The translations under genes and the position numbers were made by a program. The notes below the pieces were generated by a model. That model was not told the origin of the DNA. It saw only the letters and a list, made by a program, of their open reading frames with translations, and ran no database searches. From assembly GCF_030272615.1 (NCBI RefSeq), contig NC_081415.1, positions 626,135,740-626,199,739 on the forward strand: a DNA stretch of 64,000 nt, in the 5' to 3' direction. This DNA is from Cryptomeria japonica. Lineage: Eukaryota > Streptophyta > Pinopsida > Cupressales > Cupressaceae. Of the stretch, positions 21,231-33,635 are shown one piece after another (positions within the stretch are counted from its first letter, which is position 1; every line of letters begins with the position of its first letter).

Positions 21231-23365
21231 AATGTTAATAATTCTTGGGTAATAGATTCAGGGGCTTCATTTAATGCCACACTCCATAGAAAATATTTTC
21301 TAGATTATGTACAAGGTGATTTTGGATAGGTATATTTGGGTGATGATGAGCCCTGTCAAATTATTAGAAAAGGCAAGATAAAAATCAAGTTTCAGAATGG
21401 AAAATTATTGTTGTTGTAGGAGGTAAGGCATGTTCCTAATTTAAGAAGAAATACAATTTCTGCAAGACAACTGGGCAGTGAAGGCTACATAGTTACTTTT
21501 ACAGACAATGTCTAAAAGGTCACTAAAGGTGCATTAGTAGTAGTTAAAGGTAAATAAATAGGCACATTGTATTTGTGCATTGGTAATAATTAATTCTACC
21601 TTAGCTACTACAGAAAAAGTTGTTGCAGGGATAGCTACAATAGATTTTGCAAGGACAAATTTAAAATTGTGGCACCATAGACTTGGGCACATGAGTGAGA
21701 GAGGGATGAAAATCCTTCACTCTAAAATTTGTTGCCAAGATTGAAGCAGATTGATTTAGATTTTTGAGAAATTGTGTTTATGGTAAACAGAAAAGAATCA
21801 TATTTCTCAAGGTTGGGAAAAAGAATAAGATTGATAAATTAGAGCTTGTGCATTGAGATGTATGGAGACCGACTCAGGTATCATACTTTGGTGTCTCTTG
21901 TTATTATGCTATTTTTATAGATGATGCAACCAAGAAAACATGGGTATATTTCCTAAAATAGAAATCAGATGTTTTCTAAACTTTTAAGAAATGGAAAGCT
22001 TTGGTTGAGAATGAGACAAGAAAAAAGTTGAAGTGTCACATACCTAATAATGGAGGCGAGTATTGCAGCAAAGAATTTGAATATTACTACTTTTAATGGA
22101 ATCTGAAGTCATAAGATGGTTCCAGGAACCCCTCAAGAAAATGGTTTTTCTGAGAGAATGAATAGGACCATTATGGAGGGTGCAAGGAGCATGAGATTGA
22201 ATGTTGGATTGCCCCTACATTTCTAGGAAGACATTGTACATACTGTTGTTTATTTGATAAACAAAGGACCTTCAAATCCTTTGGATGGTGGCATTCCAAA
22301 GGAGGTATGGACTAGTAACAAGATAAATTATTCTTTTCTAAAAACCTTTGGTTGTGAAGATTTTCTCCATGTTGATAAAGAAAACAAAATCAAGCTTCAT
22401 GCTAAATCTAAAAAATGTACCTTCATTGGATATGGAATGGATGACTTTGGTTATTGGTTATGGGATTTTGAAAATCAAAAAATAATTAGAAGTAGAGATG
22501 TTATATTCAATGAGAAGGTCATGTATAAAGAACAAATACAGGAAAAGAAGCTTGAACAAGTCAAAAAGGAATATGTGGTGCTGGATGAGATTCTTGAAAA
22601 TAAAATGCCATTAGTACCTGATGCTCAGCAACCACAAAATATCCCACAAACTCCTGCAAGTGTTAGATGTTATACGAGGTTAAGTAGACCTCCTGAAAAA
22701 TTTTCTCCTTCTTTGTAATCTATTTTATTAACTGATTTTGGTGAACCAAAAGGATATGAAAAAGCAATGCAAGTGGATGCCAAACAGTAATGGGAGCTAG
22801 GCATGAAAGAGGAAATGGATTCCTTGATGAAGAATCAGACTTGGGACTTAGTCCCATTACTTACATGGAAAAGAGCCTTGCCAAAAAAATGGGTTTATAG
22901 GTTGAAGGAGAAGGATGCAGGACAGAAAAGATATAAGGCCAAACTCGTGGTAAAAGGTTTTGCACAAAAAAGGGGTATAGATTTTGATGAAATATTTTCT
23001 CCAGTTGTAAAAATGACTTCAATTAGAATTGTTCTAAGTCTTGTGGTTGCAAAAGACTTGCATCTTGAATAGATAGATGTTAAAATGGGTTTTCTCCATG
23101 GGGATTTGGAGGAGGAGATCTACATGCAGCAAGCATAGGGAGATGACGTCAAAGGTAAGGAGGAATTAGTGTGCAAGTTCAAGAAGAGTCTGTATGGCCT
23201 AAAGCAATCACCCCGACAATGTTATTTGAAATTTGATAGTTTTCATGGTTGAACAAGGTTACCACAGATGTCATTTTGATCATTGTGTTTATTTTAAGAG
23301 ATTGGATAATGGCAGTTATATTATCCCATTAATTTATGTTGATAACATGCTTGTTGTTGGGTCTA
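21231..23365 (+). pseudogene. element B Pol: protease, integrase and RT up to the catalytic box
   Basis: Protease: WVIDSGASFNAT near 21248-21283. Integrase: LWHHRLGHMSERGMKILH, IDDATKKTWVYFL, NRTIMEGARSMRLNV, KTFGCEDFLHV and KCTFIGYGMDDFGYWLWDFE (22254-22718 is open). RT: PKKWVYRLKEKD, AKLVVKGFAQKRGIDFDEIF, GFLHGDLEEEIYMQQA and SLYGLKQSPRQ. The catalytic box reads YVDN (23335-23346) instead of YVDD. The frame then continues to SNM at the insertion site of H. Stops are mainly TAG/TGA. The downstream part is at 34102. Confidence 0.9.
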
Positions 23366-23828
23366 ACATGTGTTGGTATTTTTTATGATGATGTTGTGAT
23401 TGTCATTGATGGACACACACTTGCTTTGAGATCACTTTTTGTATGTATGAGTTATGCTCAACTGTCATTTGTTCAAACCGGTATTATGTAATATAGTCTT
23501 TAGACTATCGATGTTTTGCAGAAAGTTCTTATCGATCTCAAGTGGTTCGAGGATCCCAAAGCGGTACGAAGGAACAAAGTGGTTGTTATCATTTTTCCCA
23601 GTCTTCATTTTGGCAAACCGGTAATTGGTAAAATGTGTAAACCGATAATCGGTAAATGTATGAACCAGTATTACTCTATGATGAGTTACCAACTGGTGTT
23701 TTTGTGATGAGTTATCATCCACCGACACTTTGGTGGTGATTCTATGTCGTGTTACCAAATGTGTCTAGATGCACTGAACCTAGGAACTTGCAATGTAATC
23801 CTACTGGACTGACATGAAATCAAATTCC

Positions 23829-23838
23829 TTTATAAGGA
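23829..23838 (+). promoter_or_regulatory. candidate TATA box of H LTR
   Basis: CTTTATAAGG is also present in the right LTR near 30340. It lies mid-LTR, upstream of the conserved hairpin, as a promoter should. Confidence 0.4.
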
Positions 23839-24310
23839 CATCATGTCTAGGGTTTTAGAAGGTTGTAAGGGTTTTTAGGTGGTTGATGAGATTATTGTAT
23901 GTGCGATCATAGAAGAAGATTAGGTTTGTGTGAAGAAACAGAGTGTGGAGATTTTGAAGACTAAAGTAATGCTGAAATGCATTAACAATGAGCTATCAAG
24001 GATCTACCCAAGCATATTGTGCTAGTATTTAGATCACTCACTTGTTGATTACTCACATCTTTGACAAGTGTGAAACCCTTAACTGGGTATGCCTGGCAAA
24101 GCCTTTTTAAATCCTCTAACAAGGTGGTTCACAACTGTGGATCTAAAATCTTCTCACAAGGTAGTCTTTAATCAGACTTATCTCCTAACAGAGATTGAGA
24201 TTCCTAACAGGATCTGTTCTGGTGAAGAACATTGTATGACCTTAACTGGTCTGACCTTAACTGGTATGGTTACTATTCTACAGATAGTTACTTGTGAGTT
24301 TCATCTCACC

Positions 24311-24336
24311 GTGGTTTTTCCCATTTGGGTTTCCAC
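24311..24336 (+). other. conserved LTR hairpin with U-rich internal loop (H)
   Basis: GTGG-TTTTT-CCC-ATTT-GGG-TTT-CCAC. The GTGG/CCAC and CCC/GGG stems enclose facing U strands in RNA. The right LTR repeats it at 33885-33910. Confidence 0.6.
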
Positions 24337-24525
24337 ATCAAAATCTCTTGTGTTATGGTGATTGTGCTCCTATGGGTGAATGCCTTATTTGTTGTTTGGT
24401 TTGCATTTGTCTTAACTGATTTGTTAGTAAAAATGTTATACCGGTTTACTGCTAAACGGTTTAAGTGTTTGAGTTCAGTATTTTTTTGTATACTAATTCA
24501 CCCCCCCCCCTCTTAGTATTCATCA

Positions 24526-24540
24526 ATTGGTATCAGAGCC
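24526..24540 (+). other. primer-binding site of element H
   Basis: ATTGGTATCAGAGCC directly follows the LTR. It is of initiator-Met tRNA type, identical in kind to that of the copia elements here. Confidence 0.92.
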
Positions 24541-24575
24541 AACCTTTCTATAAGTTTACCCACTTGGACGGAGAT

Positions 24576-25856
24576 ATGGGGGAATAAATTGTGAGGGAGC
24601 TTACTCATCATCTCACTTAGACTGAGAAAACCTTTGATGAACTCAAAGTCAAATATAAAGCCTCTCTAGCAAAGAGAAGAGAGCATGTTGAGAAACTGAT
24701 GGAGCTTACTGAAAATAGTTCTTCTGATGAAGCAGACATGGAAGCCCTAGTTGAAGAAGATGAAAAACTAAATGAATCTAATGCTAACCTAAGAAGGGAA
24801 CTAGAAGGACTAACTATCAGAATGTGTCAAGAGCTTGAGAACTGGAGGAAATTTGAAGATCTGGTAAAAGACGAAGATCATGAGATCTCCAAGTTGAAGC
24901 AAGAAATCAGTGCACTTACCGCTCATCTCCAAGAGAAAAAAGTGGAGAAAGAAGAATTGCAAGGTGAACTAAACATGGCTATTTCTAAGAATGCAACCTT
25001 GAAGCAATCCAATGCTACTATTTCTAAAGAACTCACTGAGTCAAAGGAAATACTTGCCAAATTCAATAAGAGCACTGTTAAGCTAGAACAAAAGCTTGAA
25101 TTAGCAAAACTGGTAAAGAATACCACTGGACTTGGTTTTTCTAGTTATGAGGAAGGTGAGACCTCTGGAACAAAAGATGGAGCATCAAAGAAGCAACCGG
25201 CACCAAAGGATAAAGGTAAGAAAAATTTCAAACCCATTTTCTTTAATTGTCTCAAGGAGGGACACAATGCCAATGTATGTAGAAGTAAGGCTTACAATAA
25301 TTTTCCCTACTTTCTAAACAATAAGCCTAGATCCAATAGATTCAATGGTAGTTGTTATGCATGCAACAAGTTTGGGCATAGAGCATTTGAATGTAGGTCT
25401 ATTATACACGACACTAGAAGATATCCTCAAAGGAGTCAAGGAGTTTTTTCTGAATCCTCTGTGAACCAGAATCCAAACCGGTATAGTGCCTATGACCATC
25501 AGTTGGGTGGTGGTGGCTATCAAGCGGTAACCGATTGGAGAGCAACCTATTTGATTTTCCATGGTAGTGGTCACACTACTGCAAAATGCAAGAGGAAGAA
25601 TGGTAGAATGAACAATGGACCATGAAGAACACCTAGAGTAGTATTCTATCATTGCAACAAACTGAGACACCCTGCCAGAACCTGCAAAATGAGAAAGAAC
25701 ATATCAGATGATATACCGGTCACTCTGGAAGGAAAGATTGATGTTGAAACTATTCAAGCAAATATGAAGACAACATGGAAGAAGAAACTTGAAGAAGTGT
25801 CACAAGAAGAACTGGTTTTTGCACCTAGTGTGGAAGTCGTTGAACCAGCAAACTAA
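24576..25856 (+). pseudogene. element H ORF1: coiled-coil protein with zinc knuckles (Gag-like)
   Basis: From ATG 24576 the frame runs to TAA 25854-25856, broken by TAA at codon 4 and by TGA at about 25623 (in NNGP*RTPR, probably from CGA). 24699-25625 is open. Residues of the first two-thirds form a long heptad-rich coiled coil (SKLKQEISALTAHLQEKKVE, ESKEILAKFNKSTVKLEQKL). Then come zinc knuckles: one canonical, CYACNKFGHRAFEC, and three degenerate (FNCLKEGHNANVC, LIFHGSGHTTAKC, YHCNKLRHPARTC). A nucleic-acid-binding, multimerising Gag-like role is inferred. No copia capsid motif is seen. Confidence 0.8.
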
Positions 25857-26307
25857 GCTTCAAAAAAGATTAGGGGGAGCAAATCGATGAAATGTTTCGA
25901 ACCCTCGGTTTATATGGTAAAAGACCTTAACTAGTATGTGATACCTGTCAATTGGAAGAAGACCAGAAATGGTAAAAGGCAAATTAGGGTTTTACGCCCT
26001 AATGGTGGAGCATTTATTATGGTAGGTGAAGAATTCATTTAAAAGGGATTTTCAAGTCATTTTCACTTATCAATTTGTGAGGGAAGAAATTCTCAAGTGC
26101 AGAGCGACCAAAGGCGATTTGTTTTACGATTCAGAGAGATTTCAAAAAACTTTGAAAGAAGAATCTAGAGATAATATCAATCAATCAAGTGAAGAACACA
26201 AAGCAGTAATCTAGCAACTGAAGTAGTGTGCGGTGAAGCTGAATTTGCAAACCCTAAATTGCAGATTTTTGAAGGTATTTATCAAAATTCTTGTTTATCC
26301 ATTTATC
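25857..26307 (+). other. spacer between H ORF1 and ORF2
   Basis: No coding similarity. It contains a purine run ATTAGGGGGAGCAAA just after ORF1. It could hold a leader for ORF2 expression; nothing definite is visible. Confidence 0.5.
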
Positions 26308-29300
26308 ATGGCTTCTACATCACACTCCAGTTCTAGTGCACCTATTGATTCAGTAGATTTCATCCAACAAAAGGCAAAATATAATGCCCTATCCTAGATA
26401 CCCACTAGTGTTATAGTTGAGGAAGGTATTTTAGATTATATTGATTGCAAAATAGAAGACCTAGGATCTCTAGTGATCCATTCTCAGTTAAGGTTATTCT
26501 GCGAGAATGACAAGAAGATCAAACCGAAATATAGCATCCTGGAAAGAAAGAAACTTCACAATGTGGTCTATTTTCTTGAAGAATTTATAGAACATCATAT
26601 CTGCATCATTCTAAGCAGAGTGCATGGTGACAAAATGTATCTTGAGTGGACACATGACATCACAATGGAAGTGATTCATGCCATCACCAATTTCTATAAC
26701 GTTGGAGAAGTGCCAACCCTAAGGAAAGTCATTAAGATGGAAATGACCAAGCTCACTGGTTTTGTGAGTGACCAACGGGGAATGACCATCAATACCATCA
26801 AGGACGAGTTGATCAAGTATGCTTGTATGGTGATAGGTTACCGGACATTCTATACTAGCAGAATTAACTCTGTCTCTACTGCAGTGGTAAATGCCACCTA
26901 CAGGATGATCATGGAAGATGCCTCATTTGATTTATGCACGTGTATGCAAAGGCAACTTCTGGTGAACCTGAAGTCTATTAAACAGGACAATGCCTTAAGA
27001 TTTAAATTTGGACAACTGTTGGTAGGATTATTTTTTCTACTTTCAAGGCTATTTTTCAGGAGTCAGTGATATACAATGGTCTGTTGACCAACCGGTTACC
27101 AAGCAAATTAGACAAAGTCTTCAAGTGGTAGGAACCGATTATCCTGAAGTCCTGAACAAATACTTTGATGAGTTTAGACGCAAGATGAGCCAGAGGATGA
27201 GAATATCTAGCGATATTGTCAAGAAGTAAGAAGAGGACATTTTCTTTATCATTAGAGTAGATGAGTGCATAATGGAGGCGGTTGAGCCCAAAAAGGAAGA
27301 AGTGGAGCCTATGGGATATGAGGTGATGTATGACATGCTTGATGGGTATGCCTCTACCCTACTTTCCTCGCCTCTTGATCCAAAGAAGAAGAGAACTGGC
27401 ACCTACTTGGAGAGGGTAACACCATTTGAAGAACCTTTAGTGAAGAAAGGAAAGGCAGTGCCATCAGTATCGGCACCGGTTACTTCAGCAAGTCCTAAAG
27501 TGACCAAGAGGTCACCGGCAAAGAAGAAACTGAAAGTTGCACCTGCCAAGGTCTTTGAAAGAAAGCGGAAAACTAAGAACACCTCACCAAATTCTGAGGA
27601 TACAAAACCTGAGGTACAGCCTAAAAAGACTAGGCAAACAAGGAAGAAGACAAAGACAACTAGCAATGAACCGGCATCATCAACACCAGTAAATTTAGAC
27701 ATTTCCTCTTACAAACCATTGACACATTGTCAAACAACTATCAAGAATATTAGGAGAAAAGTGCTAAGTGATTTAATAGATCATTTTGATGATTTTAATG
27801 ACAATGAAAAGGAGGAAGTTGAACAGGAAGTTATTCAATATTTATGTATTAATGACCAATCGCCATCAGAAATTAGATCTGTGACACTGGATTCTTTATA
27901 TAATTCTTTAGATTACAAATGGCGCATTGCCATAGAAAAGGAACAGGAAATAAGAGAAGAAAATTTTGCACAATATTTTCTTGATGTGTCAAATTCAGAG
28001 CTATATGAAGTTATGGATAAATACAAAAGCCTCTTCTTCATGAGAAGAAGAAGACTCCTATTACTAGAAGGGAAAGTCAGAATTGGTAAAAGATACACAC
28101 TCACATGCCAAAGTCGCTCTAAGGTTGCACCAAGTGTCTGAAGCCAACAAGAAGGCTGAGCAAGAACTAGAAAGTGGAAAACCAGATGAGGTGTATGACA
28201 GTGAAGGAGAACCAGTCACTGAACAAATGGACCCTATTGACGTTGATGCTTTGGATGGTGAAAATGTCACTTCAGATACAGCAAAGGAAAAGGCTGACAA
28301 AGATCAAGAAGAAGAGAAGAGGAAACAAGTAGAAGAGAAGAAGAAGAAACAAGAGGAGAAGAAGAGAAAAAGAAACAGGAAGAGGAGAAGAGAAAAGAGG
28401 AAGAAAAAAAGAAACAGGAAGAGGAGGAAAAAAAATAGGAAGAGGAGAAGAGAAAAGAGGAAGAGACAAGGAAACGGGAAGAGGAGAAAAAGAAACAGGA
28501 AGAGGAGAAGAGAAAAGAGGAAGAGAAAAGGAAACGGGAAGAGGAGAAGAAGAAAAAGGAAGAGGAGAAGAAGAAACAGGAAGAGGAGAAGAAGAAAGAA
28601 GAAGAGAAGCGGAAAGAAGAAGATAGAAAGAAGGAAGAAGAAAAGAGAAAGAAAGAAGTAGAGGAGAAAAAGAAGGTTGAAGAGGAAAAGAAAAGAGCCA
28701 AAGAGAAGGAGGAAGCAGCAAAGAGCACACAAGTGGAGACACCAAAGGCAACTAGTGGTCAAGCTAAATTGGCTGACATCACCAGTCCCATTGACCTCCA
28801 ATCTGCGAATGAATCGAATTTGTTGCAAAGCATTAAGCTTGACCAAGAGTGACTAGAAGTGCTAAGGAGGAAGAAGGAGCAAGATGTTATTCAAACTACG
28901 GTGGAAACTCTTACTAGTTTGATTCCAATACCAATTCCTCTCTAGCCCAACTAAAACTTTTATGCACAGTTGTAGAGGACTAGGTGCAATGCCTGGAAGA
29001 TGTTGCTAAAGCCAATGCACAAAAGAAGCATCAAAAGGCACTGAACACTGCCTTAGTGAATAAATTAAACGAGCCAAATTTTGAACTTCAGAAAGCGCAA
29101 AAAGACATAAGAGATGCTATGGATGAGGGGAAATTACTACTCAATAAGATAAGCCAACCCCATCTATTCTGTGATGATGTGCTTGCACAGAAAGACAAAC
29201 TGCAAACTGATTTGCAGGCATATATAAGCACCTTCAAGACGCCCTATGATTCCTTCACCACATATGGGCAAACTGTTCACCAGTTTCAACTCTAGACTAC

Positions 29301-29583
29301 CTGAATAGAGTTGGAGATCAATAACCGGACCCGAGATTTGTAGGAACTTCAATTGGTTCTACTACCTTGACTGCAAATACTTCAAAAGTGCTATCTCAAT
29401 CCAGATGCCTTAATGGTCACTCAAGACATGAGTACCTTGGACGCCATGGAGGAACAGGTATCCCAGATGCAAACGAAAAGTGAGGTTGCTACCTCATTGC
29501 TTGAGTCATGGTCCTTATCCATGAAGACCTTCATGCAGGATTTTAAATCAATTTTTGATAAGTTTCACTCATTGTTGTCATAA
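26308..29583 (+). pseudogene. element H ORF2: two-domain protein with charged linkers
   Basis: The ATG at 26308 starts MASTSHSSSSAPIDSVDFIQ. Domain 1 (about 26460-27050): IILSRVHGDKMYLEW, SDQRGMTINTIKDELIKYA, NSVSTAVVNATYRM, FKFGQLLVGLFFLL. A basic, proline/lysine linker follows (KVTKRSPAKKKLKVAPAKVF). Domain 2 (about 27690-28080): SLYNSLDYKWRIAIEKEQEI, EENFAQYFLDVSNSELYEVM. Then a 400-bp E/K/R helix and C-terminal helices to TAA 29583. Frameshifts near 27050, 28080 and 28350 and several TAG stops break it. Both domains have clear counterparts in J ORF2. I do not recognise the family. Confidence 0.7.
28305..28700 (+). repeat. GA-rich polypurine tandem repeat coding for E/K/R helix
   Basis: Almost uninterrupted purines in units like GAAGAGGAGAAGAGAAAAGA. 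In the frame continuous with the flanks it encodes EEEKRKEEEKKKQ-like repeats with one TAG where CAG fits. In the shifted frame it yields an artificial K/R-rich ORF, and on the opposite strand S/F/L-rich ones. Confidence 0.85.
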
Positions 29584-29863
29584 ACATTTATTATATTAAT
29601 GATAATGAGAAAAAGGGGTTATTCTACAATACTTTGTCATTGTTGGCAAAGCGGGAGTAGTATTTTGTATTTAAAAAATTTGGGTGAATTCCATGTATGC
29701 TTTCATGTTATCTCTTTAAGGGCCTAGTATACATTGTATTTTCTACAAAAGGGATAGTGTATATGCTTAGGGGGAGTAATTTTGATTATGGCATATTTTG
29801 TTGTAAAACACTTAGATGTCAAAAATTTTCCTAAGTGTTTCCATCAATGCCAAAGGGGGAGAT
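29584..29863 (+). other. 3' untranslated region and polypurine tracts of element H
   Basis: It is non-coding. A first purine tract TTAGGGGGAGTAAT is at 29767-29780, and the terminal one GCCAAAGGGGGAGAT at 29849-29863 touches the right LTR. The preceding TTTCCATCAAT is shared with copia C. Confidence 0.75.
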
Positions 29864-30561
29864 TGTTCGCATTTTTTATGATGATGTTGTGATTGTCATT
29901 GATGGACACACACTTGCTTTGGGATCACTTTTTGTGTGTATGAGTTATGCTCAACCGGTATTTGTTCCAACCGGTATTATGTATTATAGTCTTTAGAATA
30001 TTGGTGTTTTGCAGAAAGTGTTTACGGATCTCAAGCGGTATGAAGACTCAAGCGGTTCGAGGATCCCAAAGCGATACGAAGGAACAAAGCGGTTGTTATC
30101 ATTTTTCCCAGTCTTCATTTTGACAAACCGGTAATTATTAAAATGTGTAAATCGGTAATTAGTAAATGTATGAACCAGTATTACTCTATGATGAGTTACC
30201 AACTAGTATATTTGTGATGATTTATCATCCATTGACACTTTGGCGGTGATTTTGTGTCATGTTACCAAATGTGTCCAGATGCACTGAACCTAGGAACTTG
30301 CAATGTAATCCTATTGGACCGACATGAAATCAGATTCCTTTATAAGGACATCATGTCTATGGTTTTAGAAGGTTGTAAGGGTTTTTAGGTGGTTGATGAG
30401 GTTTTTATATGTGTGATCACAGAAGAAGATTAGGTCTGTGTGAAGAAACAGAGTGTGGAGATTTTGAAGACTGAAGTAATGCTAAAATGCATTAACAACG
30501 AGCTATCAAGGATCTAACCAAGCATATTATGCTAGTATTTATATCACTCACTTGTTGATTA

Positions 30562-33500
30562 TGTTGGTGCCCAAAACCGCAGATTGGAAAACCCAAAGAC
30601 TTTCCAACTCCTTAGGAAATCCAATCAGCCTTGGCCAACGAACAAGGATGGTCGAAGACCAAATCCCTCTACACTTCAGGCTCCACAAGACCTAGGTGGG
30701 TGTACCCTTCCCTCTCAAGCACAAAAGACTTATTTAAATGTGGATTTAAGCCTCTAAGAAAGTTTACACAACTGCCAATTTAGTGTTCTACAACTATGCT
30801 ATATCATGTGCTTTAGCTGAATACTTTGAAAACTGAAAACTAAATATGAATAAAAGTGTATGTTAAAGATATTGTATATTGAAAATGAAATGCTTTCAAG
30901 ACTTGAATGAAATCTGCAAGGATTAGTTCAAATAGGATATGGAAGAATGTTTCTCTGTAAGGACCTTATGCATACAAATCAAAATCTCAGAAATGAATAA
31001 CAGACCAGTGCCTCTATCCAAGAATATACATGATACTTTGTGGACAAACAATTTGATCAAACTCTTGAGATAGTTTTAAGGTAACTTGTAAACACAAGAC
31101 CATCAATACAGAGGTTCCATTAAGTGCTATAAGAACATGAAGAAGCCAATCTTATATTCAATTATAACAGCTTGTGGTGACACACTGTATTAAACCCTTT
31201 ATCAGATTTATCAAGAGGACAAAATGAAATTCATCAACACAAAAGTATACATGAATTGTGGAATTGAAACAGCGAATCTTGTATATTAATTTATGGAGAA
31301 TGAATGCATACAATAGCTACACTTACAAATACTCCATTACACAGTGATTGCTCAAAATGATACTTCCATTCCTACAGACTTCTCCAATACAGACATCCCA
31401 TAGCCCTTACTAGCAGCCTGATAGATTGTGAATTTGTCCCCATTTTTTTAATTGAAAAAGACTCCCTATAAATACCTGATCCAAAAGACATATGTGAAAG
31501 GACACATCCTTTCGCATATAGGAGGGAGTTATAGACAGTTGTTTTTCCAAAGGACACACCCTTTGGTTTACAGAGATAATTACATTTGAATCCCTAAAAT
31601 ACACACTAAATAAAGCTTCAATAATATATCCTTTATCCTCCACTTTGATAATACTTCCCGTAAATATTCAATATCTCCTGCACATAAAATAAACCAATCA
31701 AATCCCTTATTAATTAAAGATTAAATATATTCCACTTTAGATTAGGCAATAATCATTTTACCCTATGTAAAATACTTATTTACAACAATTCACTTGAATC
31801 AAAGTATTAAACACTTGTAAATATTTATTCCAATAATAGTTTTTATTAAATAACATAAGGTAAAAGATTTTGTATAGTAACTAAAAGAAAATACTTCCCT
31901 TCCGATAATGTTACAATACTTTCTCACCTTTTGGTAATCTTTAATTTGGGTCCGAAATATTATATCATATAAAGTAACCTTTGCAAAAACCAATCAAGCA
32001 TTAAATGACTCACCCTAATGAATATGTTCAAATTATTTACCTAGGGTGAAAATAATATGTATATGGAAGGATCACTTAAATAAATAAATGCTTTTCATCA
32101 TTTTACTTATGGTAAAAGTACATTTTCTCCAAAATAATAATAATCATTCTTTGATCTTGCATAAAATCAACCCTAATATATACATGTTCCATTTTATTCT
32201 CTTAGGGTGAAAAATATAAATGATCAAATGATAATATCAAAATGCAAAAATTTATTAGGTCATCAAATTAAAGAATTAACCATGGTAAAAGAACTTATAA
32301 AATATAACTTTCTTTGTGATAAAATATATCCCTTTATAACCTCTCAAAAGGTAATTTCAAAAGATAATATTGAAAACTATTATTATCCTATAAAATGTTG
32401 TAAACAAGATTTCTTTTGCCAAGGTGCTCCTGAAAATCATCAAATTATAATATCAAAACATTAAATTAAATTTCTTGAGTAAGGGATACTTCCTTTAATA
32501 TGCACCCAAGAAATATAATTTTTGCCTATAGTATCATGCACAAAACATAAAAAAAATCAACTAGCTTGATAGGTCATATGTTCCTATTTCATAGGGATAT
32601 ATTTAATAAAATCATTGATAATATTCTCCCCATGCAAATAAAAATATTTTCCCCCTAAAGAGACATATGATCTTTGCACACAATTAGGATAAAATATTTC
32701 TAATAAAATATGATATTAACATAAAACTCCAAAAGTAAATGGAAACTTCTTGAGTAAACATTCAAATAAGGATATTAAAGATTTGAGAGTGTTTTTACTT
32801 TCACTTGAATAATTTCCAAAGTAACAAATAATTTGCCATAAGAACCTCTTGAGATTAATTTTACCTTTAAAATAATAAATCAAAAGCAAATGATTAAAAC
32901 ATGCCTACCTCCGCTTGATAAAAATGCATTACCTTGGCAAATATTCCATAATAGATTTTCATCTTGAAGGCAAACTCAATTTGGTTGGAAATAATTTAGC
33001 ACATGGGATGCATACTTGCAACAAACCAATCAAACCATTAACTACATGATAAGATGGTTTACCCTAATATAAATTATTCAATTTATTAACTCTAGGGCGA
33101 ATAATATGCATATGAAAAGATTAAAATCCACTTAAATAAACAAATGCTTTTTATTATCTCCACTTGTGATTTGAAACATTTCACACCTTTGAAACATTTT
33201 TCAAAATAAGATCCATTTATATGAAATAACATTTTACCTTAATATATATTTTACCAATGTCTTAGGGTAAAAATAATTTATTTAAATCACATATTTAAAA
33301 ATGTATTTCCACATTTCAAGATTACTTTAATAAATTAAAATCTTGTGGAAATATTTGCAAATTATTATCCATAGTAATTTGCCCTAATAAACATTTTCAA
33401 GTAATACAATAGAGCAATTGGTAAAAGGGGAGGGTAGGTATGGGTAGTTAGGAAGGTCAGGTTGAGAGGTTGAGTGTTCAACTCCCTCTCCCTGCCCTTT

Positions 33501-33635
33501 TGTAAAAATATATTTTATTTTTAAATTATTTATATGCAAAATATAATCACATTGCAAAAAATATTCTTGGGTAAGATATACTCCCTATACAATAATTTTT
33601 TGATTGTCCAACCCGGATAATTTTAGGTTCCACCA
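30562..33635. mobile_element. element I: 3.07-kb solo LTR (or LTR-only insertion)
   Basis: It starts TGTTGGTGCCC and ends AGGTTCCACCA with a perfect GATTA duplication, the signature of an LTR integrase insertion. The interior is AT-rich with no coding similarity on either strand; 85 residues at 32207-32464 are the longest open stretch near its middle and look random. No primer site or purine tract delimits two shorter LTRs, so a large solo LTR is most likely. Family and orientation are unknown. Confidence 0.7.
33405..33500 (+). repeat. SINE-like, tRNA-derived segment (tentative)
   Basis: AGAGCAATTGGTAAAAGG (33411-33428) resembles a tRNA A box and GAGTGTTCAACTCC (33472-33485) a B box, about 45 bp apart, followed by a T-rich end (TTTTGTAAAAATATATTTTA). 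This GC-richer island stands out from the AT-rich element I. No target duplication was established. Confidence 0.35.

Larger units (their letters stand above)
23371..24525 (+). repeat. 5' LTR of element H
   Basis: It starts TGTTGGTATTTTTTATGATG and ends CTTAGTATTCATCA, is 1155 bp and matches 29864-30561 plus 33636-34096. It has U3 AACCGGTA motifs, a TATA-like CTTTATAAGG (about 23829), the hairpin 24311-24336 and a run of ten C (24501-24510) near the end. Confidence 0.95.

Noticed and set aside
28083-28661. 192-residue Arg/Lys-rich frame on plus
   Set aside because: Only its first part is H ORF2. Past about 28350 it is the wrong frame of the purine repeat; the E-rich frame continues into the downstream sequence.
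28267-28846. Long open frames of 150-180 residues on the minus strand, rich in Ser, Phe and Leu
   Set aside because: They are the complement of the GA-rich repeat in H ORF2. Low complexity removes stops on both strands.
32207-32464. 85-residue open frame in element I
   Set aside because: AT-rich, no motif, no partner elsewhere; consistent with chance.
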